Positions 16,796 through 26,091 of a DNA stretch of 64,000 nucleotides are shown in pieces. Position 1 is the stretch's first letter; every line of letters begins with the position of its first letter. Source of the stretch: Candidatus Poribacteria bacterium (GTDB lineage: Bacteria; Poribacteria; WGA-4E; WGA-3G). A model generated the notes under the pieces. That model saw only the letters and a program-made list of their open reading frames with translations. It made no database searches and was not told where the DNA came from. The stretch lies in the NCBI GenBank assembly GCA_012270795.1, contig JAAXHO010000284.1, positions 6,786 through 70,785 on the forward strand, read 5' to 3'. The position numbers and the translations under genes were made by a program.

Positions 16796-18517
16796 CTAAC
16801 GTTTAGATTCTTCATAAACGGATCTTAAGAAGTCAACTCCTGCCTTTCCAAATCGATTGCAAATTTCATTAGCAATATTCTTATACCCTTTTTTGTATAG
16901 AATTCGAACGGTTTCTTCAACTTCGTTTTTTTGCGTATGCCCTAAAAGCCACATTTCACGCGTAGGAATTTCCAGATAAATTTTCCCAACTTTTTCAGGG
17001 GTTGTCAACACATGCCTCTGCAAAGCCTCAATAACGCGTGATAAAGTAAAAGCGTACCCCGGAACCTTGTCAAGGTAATTCATTGATACTTTTATCCAAG
17101 CGAGCACCTCATCATCTATTTCATCAATTAGTCCTAACCACATGGATAGAGGACTTAAAACTGCCTGACATTCCTTTTCTTCGGTGCGTTGTGAAAGCAC
17201 TTCAAACAACACACGCCACGCTGGCATAACTTTCGCCTTCACTTTCTCGGATAGGCTATCCTTGCGGCGAAAGAAAAAATAGACTAAACCTGAAAGCAGA
17301 TTTGGGTTATCATTATGTATCAACTGATAAATAAGACTGCTTTTATCATTTAAGCTTTCGCAGTCTTCTATCCAACCCGTACAGATATGCTTAACAAGTT
17401 TATCCAATACCTCAGCGTCAGCAAAATGGGTATTCAACGCTTTCTGATAGTGGCCCTGTGCCTTAAGTAGAGAATAAAATTCCTCGTGAACTCGCGAATG
17501 TATCAAATATCCTGAAAAAGCGGCTTGCCAGTGATCTTCGTCATGCAGCGGGAAGATACGATCTATATTGCCAACGACCCACTCTTTATCAAGATATGAT
17601 AGATATGGTAAGTAAAACCCAAGCGTATAAGAAAATTCAAGTGATGGTTCAACGTTCCTATCTAACCTTTTAGTGAAATCTGCTTTGATGGATTGTGGCC
17701 ATCTGCTTTCTTCATGTTTATCTTCGTTTGTACGAGCGAACCTTAAAGCATAATTTATCATTGCGGAAAACACTTTTCCTCTATCGGAATTCAACACATC
17801 GGAAGGAAGATTATTGAGGGTTGACACACTTTGTTGCGCGTGCTCCACAAGAATCAATAGAATTTTCTCAGCATGAGGCAAAAATTGTGTATCAAATGCA
17901 TGTTTATCACTTTTTGTTCCCTCTGAAATTAAATCTGCTGCACAGGAAAAAAACCAATTCCTATAGTTAAAGCCCGTTTCGTATTGTTCAGTCCAAAATT
18001 GTTCGGATGAGAAGGTCTGATATATGAATTGCAGCAGTGCTGCCCAATCAAATTCTTTTCCGTCTCGCCAAGCACTGTAGAAACCTTGTAGTAGTGAAGA
18101 TAGGTATAAGTTACTAACATCTTGGAAGGGCAGGAGATTATCCGAAAACCGTTGAGGGGACGCTTCCACACATTTTGCTAACGTATCTGCAAGTCCTTGA
18201 CCTTCCAGGTCAGGCAAACCGATAACTTTTGTTTCTTTATAGGCATTTAGATAAGCAGCGATCTGAGTATTTGACATCTTAGAAAGTTCATTAACTGTCA
18301 GTGGTCTAATAGGACCGATTGCCCCTGACTTTGGCATAATTTCAGAATTTTCAGTATTTTCTGTGCAAAGACGATCATATTTTTCGTAAGCATCAATAAT
18401 TTTTTCATTGCCGGTTTTCAAGAGCGTAGAGAGCCATTTTCGCCTGCTGTACGCGACAGCTTTTGCGTGCCCTTCATCATTCTCAGTTGGCGTTAGTATT
18501 GGGTTGATTCTATCCAT
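16796..18517 (-). CDS. Unknown helical protein, possibly the C-terminal half of a split gene
   Basis: A 573-residue protein that I do not recognise. It is predicted almost wholly alpha-helical with no signal peptide, membrane segment or obvious catalytic motif; VLNSDRGKVFSAMINYALRFAR near residue 245 and RRKWLSTLL near 27 are the most distinctive stretches. It overlaps the preceding 546-residue gene by 25 bases with no good ribosome binding site. Adding one A near 18500 would read WIESNPILTPTEND and fuse the two into one protein of about 1115 residues. A long helical-repeat scaffold, as found at the C terminus of STAND-like ATPases, is one possibility, but no NTPase domain is present. Confidence 0.55.
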   Translation of the reverse strand: MDRINPILTPTENDEGHAKAVAYSRRKWLSTLLKTGNEKIIDAYEKYDRLCTENTENSEIMPKSGAIGPIRPLTVNELSKMSNTQIAAYLNAYKETKVIGLPDLEGQGLADTLAKCVEASPQRFSDNLLPFQDVSNLYLSSLLQGFYSAWRDGKEFDWAALLQFIYQTFSSEQFWTEQYETGFNYRNWFFSCAADLISEGTKSDKHAFDTQFLPHAEKILLILVEHAQQSVSTLNNLPSDVLNSDRGKVFSAMINYALRFARTNEDKHEESRWPQSIKADFTKRLDRNVEPSLEFSYTLGFYLPYLSYLDKEWVVGNIDRIFPLHDEDHWQAAFSGYLIHSRVHEEFYSLLKAQGHYQKALNTHFADAEVLDKLVKHICTGWIEDCESLNDKSSLIYQLIHNDNPNLLSGLVYFFFRRKDSLSEKVKAKVMPAWRVLFEVLSQRTEEKECQAVLSPLSMWLGLIDEIDDEVLAWIKVSMNYLDKVPGYAFTLSRVIEALQRHVLTTPEKVGKIYLEIPTREMWLLGHTQKNEVEETVRILYKKGYKNIANEICNRFGKAGVDFLRSVYEESKR

Positions 18518-20133
18518 TGTAATATTTGTTCCATTTCATCTTCATTAAATGTATGGCTGTTGACTTGAATTAATTGGGATATTTCGGGTTCTAACTCAAC
18601 CTCATCAAGCGGATTACCTTCCCACTTCCAAAATAGGCGTTTCAATTCGCTGTAATGGTCCGTAATCGTCTTGACTGCAATCCGTTTGATGATCGTATGT
18701 GGTTCTTTCAATAAACTTTGAATTGTTTCTGTAATACTTACAGGTTCAGCGGATTGAAGGATACTACTAATAAAACTTACAATGAGTTCACTATAATCTG
18801 CACGTGAGAGACGGGAAAGATCGCTCTCAGCAGGATGTATAAAGTGAAACACAGAGGAATCTTTTGCAGCAAGTGCTCGGACCTGTGTGAGAGCAATCTG
18901 TAATGCCTCAACACCACATAAATTCGCGATGGTTTGTCCATATATCTTGAGGGCATCCTCAAGCCAATGATCATCCATTATAGGACGGATTCGCCCGTCA
19001 ACGAATCTAACTTCAAGCATTATTGCAAGTAGTTCAAGAGTTAACTCTTGTTTGCCTCCATCAAGAAGCTTAGGTAAAATTGTCTGACCTATTTCCTGAT
19101 CCATCAGACCGTATTTCTGGTTGGATTTCAATGCAGCTCCAATAAAAGTGATATGCTGAGGTTCTATCCTATCTATAGGAAGTGTGCCGATAATTTTGAC
19201 AGTTTCAAGATCAGTTCGGCCGTTATCAATCCGTTCCCTACTTTCGTCTGTAATAGCATTGACAATGTCCAAAAGGATATCAACGGGGCACTCTGGATGA
19301 ATAGAAATCTTCACTACATATTCCAGGGCATGCCAACGGGGACTATAGTAATATCCAGATTGATCTGGCGATTCTTGAGGCATGGGATTCTGATCGGGAT
19401 CGAACCATCCATCTTCTTTTAAGGGTTCTAACCATGTTGGAAATTCAAGTTTTCTAAAAAAATAGGCGCGTCTTTCTTCAGATCCCAATAGATTGGGGAG
19501 GGTACTTCTTATTTCTCGTGTCGGTTCCTTATAAGTACGAATCCGATCCAGTCGGCTGAGGAGGTCAAGAAAACTACCTACTAAATTCAACAATATACCC
19601 TCAAATTCATACCAAAGAACTTCAAATTCTTCTCTAGCTCGAGTAACCCTCCAAGCCCCGTGGCGATGAGCAAACCGATGAAATTGGGTAGAAACATTTA
19701 TCCATCTGATAGCAATATTTACACGAACATCATCAGTAGAAAGTGAGACGAGGACATCATCAATGCCGAGTGCTGCTAAAATTGAAGCAATATGACCTTT
19801 ACGGTCTTTTAACTCATCATAGTCCCCTAACTCATTTAATACCTCTTTAGTGAGTTGCTTCTGTATCCGTTCTTTGGCTTCACCACTGGATAAAATATCT
19901 CGTAACCCCCCATCAATCTCTCGGGCAACATGAGTCAAAAGACTCGCCGCAGTTTCTAAGTCTTCGTTATCCAAAATCCTGATTCCATCCAGATAATAAG
20001 CAGCTACCTCAGGTCCAATAGAGTTCAGACTCTGATAAATCTCACGTTGTTGAGAAGTTAATTCTGGTAAACGATTGGGGGTATCAATCTGCACTTGCGA
20101 TGAGTCCTGTTTATCCTCAAACTCATCGTTCAA
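18493..20133 (-). CDS. Unknown helical protein, possibly the N-terminal half of a split gene
   Basis: A 546-residue acidic, helix-rich protein without recognised domain, signal or membrane segment. It starts at a TTG at 20133, supported by AAAGAGGTG seven bases before it; there is no better ATG nearby. It ends EDEMEQILQWIESTQY inside the start of the next gene (16796-18517), and a one-base insertion there would join the frames. A tryptophan/proline-rich segment near residues 235-270 (FPTWLEPLKEDGWFDPDQ) separates two helical blocks. It is divergent from the aldo/keto reductase gene, with 175 bases between them that hold an AT-rich promoter region. No function is proposed. Confidence 0.55.
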   Translation of the reverse strand: MNDEFEDKQDSSQVQIDTPNRLPELTSQQREIYQSLNSIGPEVAAYYLDGIRILDNEDLETAASLLTHVAREIDGGLRDILSSGEAKERIQKQLTKEVLNELGDYDELKDRKGHIASILAALGIDDVLVSLSTDDVRVNIAIRWINVSTQFHRFAHRHGAWRVTRAREEFEVLWYEFEGILLNLVGSFLDLLSRLDRIRTYKEPTREIRSTLPNLLGSEERRAYFFRKLEFPTWLEPLKEDGWFDPDQNPMPQESPDQSGYYYSPRWHALEYVVKISIHPECPVDILLDIVNAITDESRERIDNGRTDLETVKIIGTLPIDRIEPQHITFIGAALKSNQKYGLMDQEIGQTILPKLLDGGKQELTLELLAIMLEVRFVDGRIRPIMDDHWLEDALKIYGQTIANLCGVEALQIALTQVRALAAKDSSVFHFIHPAESDLSRLSRADYSELIVSFISSILQSAEPVSITETIQSLLKEPHTIIKRIAVKTITDHYSELKRLFWKWEGNPLDEVELEPEISQLIQVNSHTFNEDEMEQILQWIESTQY

Positions 20134-20308
20134 TATATTTCACCTCTTTGTTCCTAAACTTTATAATGACATATTAACATATTCCAAAGCAAAATGTCAA
20201 ATCACATTTACATCCTGCATCATTTCTCTTGCACAATTTTTACGTATTGACTATCATGCAATGAGAAAGGAGGGTGTGGGTATATTTATTAGATTCACAT
20301 CAAAATGT

Positions 20309-21073
20309 ATGGAAAACATTAAACTTGCATCTGGACACGAAATGCCGATTTTTGGTTTGGGTACTTGGAAACTCAACGGTAAACAGTGTGAAGATATTAT
20401 CAAAATAGCAATAGAGTTGGGGTATACACACATTGATACCGCATGGATGTACGAAAACCAACGTGAGATCGGCAAAACTTTACGGGAACTCCGCGTTGAT
20501 CGCGAAAAATTGTTTATCACATCAAAAATATGGCACACACATTTGAAATATGACGACGTACTCGCGCAATTTGATGTGTGTATAACAGATTTGCAGATGG
20601 ACTACGTTGATCTCCTACTGATTCATTGGCCAAGTGAGACTGTGCCTTTTGAGGAAACCTTTACTGCGTTTCATGAAATCTATGAAACCGGTAAGGTGAG
20701 AAGCATTGGTATCAGTAATTTTAGTATTGAACAGGTCGAGAAAGCTTGTGAGATTTCTGAACTTCCGATTTGCACAAATCAGGTTGAATACAATATTCGT
20801 CACAATAAAGAAGAACTACGTAAATATTGTGAAACTCTTGACATTCCCATTACTGCACATAGACCACTTGGTGCTGGCAATATCGTAGGCGACACGAAAT
20901 TAGCAGAAATTGGTAATAGATACGGAAAGACAGGTGCACAGGTTGCCTTGCGGTGGTTGGTACAGAAAAGAATTGTTACAATCCCAAAATCTGGTTCAGA
21001 AGAACACTTAAGAGAGAATTTAGACATTTTTGATTGGAAGTTAACGGAAGCAGAAATGCAAGCACTTGGATAG
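20309..21073 (+). CDS. Aldo/keto reductase
   Basis: NADPH-dependent oxidoreductase of the AKR superfamily, 254 residues from the chosen ATG. The TIM-barrel signatures are MPIFGLGTWKLNG at the start, GYTHIDTAWMYENQREIG (catalytic Asp and Tyr), FITSKIW (Lys) and DLLLIHWPSE (His), making the complete D-Y-K-H tetrad. IPKSGSEEHLRENLDIFDW holds the cofactor-phosphate loop. The frame is open upstream to 20075, and AAAGGAGG lies at 20266, 35 bases ahead of the chosen start; a longer N terminus beginning at the ATG at 20262 is possible, but the family normally begins where chosen. It heads a plus-strand run of six genes. The substrate is unknown. Confidence 0.88.
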   Translation: MENIKLASGHEMPIFGLGTWKLNGKQCEDIIKIAIELGYTHIDTAWMYENQREIGKTLRELRVDREKLFITSKIWHTHLKYDDVLAQFDVCITDLQMDYVDLLLIHWPSETVPFEETFTAFHEIYETGKVRSIGISNFSIEQVEKACEISELPICTNQVEYNIRHNKEELRKYCETLDIPITAHRPLGAGNIVGDTKLAEIGNRYGKTGAQVALRWLVQKRIVTIPKSGSEEHLRENLDIFDWKLTEAEMQALG

Positions 21074-21132
21074 TTGTTATACATTCAGGATGTTGCATGC
21101 AAAAGTAGAAAGAAAGGAAACAACAGTATCAC

Positions 21133-22419
21133 ATGAAATTTGGGTTGTTTTATGAACACCAAATCCCACGACCATGGCACGAGGGTGCAGAACATAAACT
21201 ATTTCAAGATGCCTTAGACCAAGTGGAATTGGCGGACAAACTTGGATTTGACTATATATGGGAGGTAGAGCACCATTTCCTTGAGGAGTATTCACACTCT
21301 TCCGCACCAGAGGTATTCCTTGCTGCATGCAGCCAACACACAAAGCAGATACGACTTGGACACGGAATCGTTCTGATGCCACCCGCATACAACCATCCTG
21401 CGCGTGTAGCAGAACGTATCGCAACCCTTGACCTTGTGTCAAACGGACGTGTTGAATGGGGAACAGGTGAATCTGCATCACACATGGAACTTGGTGGTTT
21501 CAACGTTGACCCAAAGTGTAAACGTGAGATGTGGGAAGAATGTACGCGCGAAACCGCAAAAATGATGGTGCAGTCACCCTATGCAGGCTATGATGGCAAA
21601 CACTTCTCCATGCTAGTACGTAATGTTGTCCCGAAACCGCTGCAAACACCACATCCACTACCTTGGGTGGCATGTTCAAGTCGTGACAGCATTCGATTTG
21701 CTGCAAGATTCGGGTTGGAGGCACTCACCTTTGCCTTTATTGATGCAAACGAAGCAAAATTCTGGGTAGAAGAATACTACGAGATTTTTGAGAAGGAATG
21801 CACGCCTTTGACACAGACGGTCAACCCTAACATCGCAATGGTGTCAGGTTTCTCTTGCCATGAAAACGAGGAAACTGCACTTGCACGCGGATTAGACGGA
21901 TTACGATTCTTCCGATTTGCGCTCGCTCATTACTACTACAACGGTTCACAAATTCCTAGTGAAACTGATATATGGAACTTATATAAACAATCCAAACAGG
22001 AACCAGCTGAAGCACGTGCGGGAATCGGCACACCCGACCAAGTCCGAGAGCATTTAGGAATAATGGAAAATGCTGGTGTAGATCAGGTCGTTTTTATTCA
22101 ACAAGCTGGCATGAATCGTCATGAAGATATTTGCGAATCCCTACAGTTGTTTGCAGACAAGGTGTTGCCAGACTTCAAAGCGCGAGACACTGAACGCACA
22201 AAACAGAAATATGAACGGTTTGAAGACGCAATTACGGCAGCAGAAGCCCGTAAACCTGAATTGACATCCCTCAATCAGATACCGACAGTCGATTCTTATC
22301 CTATCCTCAAGAAAAAACTTGAAGAAGAAGCAGCGGAAGTAAGTGAACCTGAAATGAGTGATGATGGTAAGAAATTTCTACTCTCAATAGAAGGTGGTCC
22401 TCGAAGTAAAACAGAATAA
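21133..22419 (+). CDS. LLM class flavin-dependent oxidoreductase
   Basis: A luciferase-like monooxygenase fold of 428 residues using FMN or F420. The N-terminal MKFGLFYEHQIPRPW, then LADKLGFDYIWEVEHHFLEEYS, IRLGHGIVLMPPAYNHPARVAE and LDLVSNGRVEWGTGES are standard LLM landmarks; GIGTPDQVREHLG near residue 300 is the late flavin-binding loop. The C-terminal 90 residues are charged and helical beyond the usual barrel. The reaction cannot be assigned; relatives oxidise alkanesulfonates, aldehydes or aromatic compounds. AAAGGAAA lies about 15 bases upstream of the ATG, a weakly spaced ribosome binding site. It is in a run with the aldo/keto reductase and a response regulator. Confidence 0.85.
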   Translation: MKFGLFYEHQIPRPWHEGAEHKLFQDALDQVELADKLGFDYIWEVEHHFLEEYSHSSAPEVFLAACSQHTKQIRLGHGIVLMPPAYNHPARVAERIATLDLVSNGRVEWGTGESASHMELGGFNVDPKCKREMWEECTRETAKMMVQSPYAGYDGKHFSMLVRNVVPKPLQTPHPLPWVACSSRDSIRFAARFGLEALTFAFIDANEAKFWVEEYYEIFEKECTPLTQTVNPNIAMVSGFSCHENEETALARGLDGLRFFRFALAHYYYNGSQIPSETDIWNLYKQSKQEPAEARAGIGTPDQVREHLGIMENAGVDQVVFIQQAGMNRHEDICESLQLFADKVLPDFKARDTERTKQKYERFEDAITAAEARKPELTSLNQIPTVDSYPILKKKLEEEAAEVSEPEMSDDGKKFLLSIEGGPRSKTE

Positions 22420-22437
22420 TGCTGATTGGTGATTTCC

Positions 22438-23874
22438 ATGAAAAACGTGTTAGTGATAGATGATGATGAAAAAATCTGTTGGGCGTTTCAACAGTTTCTT
22501 GAGGATGCGGGGCATGCTGCCAGCGTAGCGAGTAATGCTGAAGAAGGATTGCGACGCATCGCTTCAGATAACCCTGATATCGTCTTCCTTGATGTCAACC
22601 TACCCGGAATGAGCGGCTTAGACGCTTTAGCTGCAATCAGAACACATCACCCATCAGTCATTGTTGTCATCATTACTGCCTACGATGATGTTGATACGAC
22701 TATTGAAGCGATGCGTTTGCATGCATTTGATTTTGTTCCAAAGCCGATTGATTTGAATGTTGTGAAAAGTGTTCTTGAACGTGCATTTAAAACGCAGTCT
22801 GTCCGAAGCACTTTACCCATAGAAACAGTACTTGATTCTACCACAGTTAATCGTGGACATCGACTCGTTGGAAAAAGCGAACAGATGCGCGAAATATATA
22901 AACTCATCGGTGTGTTAGCAAGTAATACTACAACAGTCCTTATTGAAGGGGAAACCGGCACCGGAAAAGACCTTGTAGCACGCGCAATTCACGCTGGAAG
23001 TGAACGGAAGGATATGCCGTTTGGCCCTGTCGATTGCGGTGCTTTACCCGATGAACTCTTAGAAAGCGAACTGTTCGGCTATGAACCTGGAGCGTTTACA
23101 GATGCAAAAAAGGAAGGTAAACCCGGACGGTTTGAACTCGCTGACGGCGGCACGCTTTTTCTTGATGAAATTGCAAATATGAGTCCAGCATTGCAGGTAA
23201 AATTGCTACGCGCATTACAAACACATGAGATAGAAAGGTTAGGAGCAACACGCAACCAAAAAATAGATGTACGAGTCATCGCAGCTACCAATCAGGAATT
23301 AAGTGAAATGGTTAAAATCGGTCAGTTCCGACCTGATTTATACTACCGTTTCAAACGCATTGCAATCCATCTTCCGCCACTAAGAGAGCGAAAAGAAGAT
23401 ATACCATTACTAATAACCCATTTCCTTCAAATAATTCAAGATGATATCGGTAAACCTATACGTGGTATTTCTGAAGAAGGAATGGAACTCTTACAAAATT
23501 ACACTTGGCCGGGAAATGTTCGGGAGTTGGAGAACTGCTTAAGGAGTGCAGCTGCATTCTCACGTTCTGATGTAATTCTTCCAGAAGATTTACCCACAGA
23601 AATTCATACAAATCCTGCAGATGTCCTACCTGATTCGCTACATTTGGAAACCGCACTGAAATCAATCTTGCAGGACATTTCAAAAACCGCTATTGCAGAT
23701 CGTACAGAAAAACCCTATGATGAAATTGTATCTCTTTTAGACAAGACCATCATTAGACTCGCATTAGATGAATGCGCAAATAACCACAGCAAGTCTGCAG
23801 AATTAATCGGTATGAGTCGAACTACTCTTATAAAGAAAATAAAACAACACGGTATTACAACTAAAAAGGATTAA
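22438..23874 (+). CDS. Sigma-54-dependent response regulator, NtrC type
   Basis: Activates sigma-54 promoters when phosphorylated. The receiver domain covers residues 1-115 with acidic D8-D10, phospho-acceptor D52 (VFLDVNLPG) and the switch lysine in FVPKPID. The AAA+ domain has Walker A GETGTGKD (171-178), Walker B TLFLDEI (239-245) and TWPGNVRELEN. The sigma-54-contact loop, normally GAFTGA, reads GAFTDA at 218-223. A Fis-type helix-turn-helix (CANNHSKSAELIGMSRTTLIKKI) closes the protein. The ATG at 22438 is chosen; GTG and TTG codons lie within 12 bases upstream. No histidine kinase adjoins it, so it is an orphan; the downstream gdpD-like gene starts six bases after its stop. Confidence 0.92.
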   Translation: MKNVLVIDDDEKICWAFQQFLEDAGHAASVASNAEEGLRRIASDNPDIVFLDVNLPGMSGLDALAAIRTHHPSVIVVIITAYDDVDTTIEAMRLHAFDFVPKPIDLNVVKSVLERAFKTQSVRSTLPIETVLDSTTVNRGHRLVGKSEQMREIYKLIGVLASNTTTVLIEGETGTGKDLVARAIHAGSERKDMPFGPVDCGALPDELLESELFGYEPGAFTDAKKEGKPGRFELADGGTLFLDEIANMSPALQVKLLRALQTHEIERLGATRNQKIDVRVIAATNQELSEMVKIGQFRPDLYYRFKRIAIHLPPLRERKEDIPLLITHFLQIIQDDIGKPIRGISEEGMELLQNYTWPGNVRELENCLRSAAAFSRSDVILPEDLPTEIHTNPADVLPDSLHLETALKSILQDISKTAIADRTEKPYDEIVSLLDKTIIRLALDECANNHSKSAELIGMSRTTLIKKIKQHGITTKKD

Positions 23875-23880
23875 GAGATT

Positions 23881-24597
23881 ATGGACTCGTGGATTCGGAT
23901 AGCACATCGCGGTGCATCTGGAATTGCACCAGAAAATACTTGTGCTGCATTCAAAAAAGCAATTGAAATTGGTGTTGATGCAATTGAACTTGACCTGCAC
24001 GGAACATTAGACGGTGAGATAGTAGCAATTCATGACACATCATTAGATCGAACTACAAACATTAAAGGACACATAAATCAAAATACTCTAAACACTATCA
24101 AACAAGCAGATGCGGGAACTTGGTTCAGTCCTCAATACGCAGATCAAACAGTACCTACACTTGAAGAAGCCTTAGATTGTATTGCAGGCACAACAATTGC
24201 TGTTTTGGAAATAAAGGATGATTCAATTGCAGAGCCAGTCGTTCAAAAGATCACTGAAATGAACCTAATTGAGATGGTTGTTATCATTTCCTTTCAGACC
24301 GATGTCCTAAAAACCGTTCGCACAATGGAACCACGTATACCAACAGGATGGCTGATTGGAAGTCGTAATGGAAATGCCAATCCGGTCCATCTTTGTCAGC
24401 AACTCGTTTCAATGGGGTGTAATCTACTGAATGTTAATCACATATTGATTGCTTCAGAATTCGCTTTTGAAGTTCGTAGACGTGGAATAGCTCTTTGGAG
24501 TTGGACAGTAGACAATATTGAAAGCATGCGCGAATTGTTGAAATATGGTGTTCAAGGTATCACATCAAATCATCCAGAGTATTTTTCCAAAGTTTGA
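23881..24597 (+). CDS. Glycerophosphodiester phosphodiesterase
   Basis: Hydrolyses glycerophosphodiesters to glycerol 3-phosphate and an alcohol, releasing phosphate and head groups from lipids. The catalytic motifs are IAHRGASGIAPENT (His-Arg), AIELDLHGTLDGEIVAIHD (metal-binding Glu, Asp and catalytic His) and TTNIKG, followed by the late VLEIKDD strand and WSWTVDN, the typical GDPD ending. The length of 238 residues is normal. There is no signal peptide, so it resembles the cytoplasmic UgpQ-type enzymes. It starts six bases after the sigma-54 regulator and overlaps the region of the next gene's start, which points to one transcript. A link between the regulator and lipid or phosphate turnover is possible but not shown. 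Confidence 0.9.
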   Translation: MDSWIRIAHRGASGIAPENTCAAFKKAIEIGVDAIELDLHGTLDGEIVAIHDTSLDRTTNIKGHINQNTLNTIKQADAGTWFSPQYADQTVPTLEEALDCIAGTTIAVLEIKDDSIAEPVVQKITEMNLIEMVVIISFQTDVLKTVRTMEPRIPTGWLIGSRNGNANPVHLCQQLVSMGCNLLNVNHILIASEFAFEVRRRGIALWSWTVDNIESMRELLKYGVQGITSNHPEYFSKV

Positions 24598-24617
24598 CTC
24601 TGCAATTGTCACATACA

Positions 24618-25340
24618 ATGAAAATAAAAGTTGATACATGCCTGATCGTTTTTGCTAAAAACCCGATTCCGAATCAGGTCAAAACAAGGTTGATACCAAC
24701 ATTAGCATCAGAACAAGCAGCATCATTGTATCGGGCATTCCTCATAGATTGGTGCGAAATAATAAAGCAACTCTCAAATACTGATTTGATTATTGCTTAT
24801 GCACCGCCAGAAGGTTTATTAGATTTGCAGAATTTACTTGGTGAAGATTTTACTTATGTTGCACAAAAAGGCAAAGACCTTGGTGAACGTCTCACAAACG
24901 CAACGCAGTGGGCAGCTGATAATGGTTATAACAAAATTCTATTTGTAGGTTCTGACAGTCCTACGCTTCCACTATCTTATGTATCTCAAGGGGTTGACAG
25001 TCTCAACGCTTCTGATGTCATTCTGGGACCAAGCATGGATGGGGGTTATTACCTCATCGGATTTTCTAAAAACAAACTAAATACAATGGTACCATACATT
25101 TTTGAGGACATTGCTTGGAGTACTGAGCATGTATTCCTGCAGACAGTTGAACGTATTCACTCAATAGCAGTAAAGTTAACGCTGCTACCCCCTTGGTACG
25201 ATGTTGATACACCCGATGATTTGTCCTTTCTTCATGCACATATCAAAGCAATGCGGCTTGCAAATGAAAAGGTACAAGCAAATAGAACGGAAGGTTACTT
25301 GTTAGAATTGGTAAAGGAGAATTCTATATGGGTCAATTAG
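24618..25340 (+). CDS. DUF2064 / TIGR04282 glycosyltransferase-like protein
   Basis: A GT-A fold protein related to nucleotidyl/glycosyl transferases annotated in arsenosugar biosynthesis (TIGR04282). It has the family opening LIVFAKNPIPNQVKTRL, the QKGKDLGERLTNA stretch, FVGSDSPTLP as the metal-binding D-x-D-like motif, and LGPSMDGGYYLIGF, then AWSTEHVFLQT and PPWYDVDTPDDL near the end. The length of about 240 residues matches. The ATG at 24618 is chosen; a TTG at 24594 overlapping the previous stop is an alternative because neither start has a clear ribosome binding site. The partners of the arsenosugar pathway (ArsM, radical-SAM ArsS) are absent here, so the precise substrate is open. Confidence 0.85.
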   Translation: MKIKVDTCLIVFAKNPIPNQVKTRLIPTLASEQAASLYRAFLIDWCEIIKQLSNTDLIIAYAPPEGLLDLQNLLGEDFTYVAQKGKDLGERLTNATQWAADNGYNKILFVGSDSPTLPLSYVSQGVDSLNASDVILGPSMDGGYYLIGFSKNKLNTMVPYIFEDIAWSTEHVFLQTVERIHSIAVKLTLLPPWYDVDTPDDLSFLHAHIKAMRLANEKVQANRTEGYLLELVKENSIWVN

Positions 25341-26059
25341 ATGGAAAAGTTGCGATTATAACAGGTGGCAACAGAGGAATTGGGAAAGCGATTGCAAAAG
25401 GTTTTGCTACGGAAGGTGCAAATCTAACTATCGCTGCAAGGAATACTGAATTACTGACGAAAACAGCAGGTGAACTTCGCGAAATAGGCACACAAGTACT
25501 TGCTGTACCTACTGATGTCACCAAGGAAGAGCAAATAATCGTACTCTTTGAAAAAGCAATGTCAAAATATGGACGTTTGGATATTCTTGTCAACAATGCA
25601 GGTGCGTTTGACGGTGGCCCGATAGAGGAACTTTCAACAGAAGCATGGGACAAAGTGATAGGAGTCAATCTACGTGCACCTTTTCTCTGTTCAAGAGAAG
25701 CGATGCGAATTATGAAGGAACAAGGTGAAGGGGGACGTATCATCAACGTTGGTAGTATCTCTGCACACCGTGTCCGTCCGAGAAGTGCCCCATATAGTGC
25801 AAGCAAATTTGGTATTTGGGGATTGACGCAGGTTATAGCATTAGAAGGTAGACTACACGGCATAACTGCAAGCTGCCTGCAACCGGGCAATACACTTGTT
25901 GAACGCGTTCAGGATAAACCATATCCGCCATCTGAACCGATGATGGATGTTGACGAACTCGCAAAAGCCGCTGTCCTTATGGCAACATTACCCCCTAATA
26001 TCAATATGTTGGAAGCCACAGTGTTACCTGTCGGACAACTCTATATTGGTCGAGGTTAA
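25328..26059 (+). CDS. Short-chain dehydrogenase/reductase
   Basis: An NAD(P)-dependent classical SDR of 243 residues. The Rossmann glycine motif TGGNRGIGKAIA (13-24), the NNAGAFDG structural motif, the catalytic Ser in VGSISAHRV, and Tyr/Lys in YSASKFG are all present; the PG motif after the active site reads LQPGNTLVERV. AAGGAG eight bases before the ATG lies inside the preceding gene, and the two overlap by 13 bases, so translation is coupled. The arginine after the second beta strand (AARNTE) suggests NADPH. The substrate is unknown; 3-oxoacyl-ACP reductase-like genes are the closest general class. It closes the plus-strand operon that begins at 20309. Confidence 0.9.
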   Translation: MGQLDGKVAIITGGNRGIGKAIAKGFATEGANLTIAARNTELLTKTAGELREIGTQVLAVPTDVTKEEQIIVLFEKAMSKYGRLDILVNNAGAFDGGPIEELSTEAWDKVIGVNLRAPFLCSREAMRIMKEQGEGGRIINVGSISAHRVRPRSAPYSASKFGIWGLTQVIALEGRLHGITASCLQPGNTLVERVQDKPYPPSEPMMDVDELAKAAVLMATLPPNINMLEATVLPVGQLYIGRG

Positions 26060-26091
26060 TTGAATTGAGAAAGACTGTAATTCTATTTTAA

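Noticed and set aside
25333-25890. Long open frame (185 codons) antisense to the SDR gene
   Set aside because: The sense strand has all SDR motifs; the antisense frame has no family match that I recognise and no ribosome binding site.
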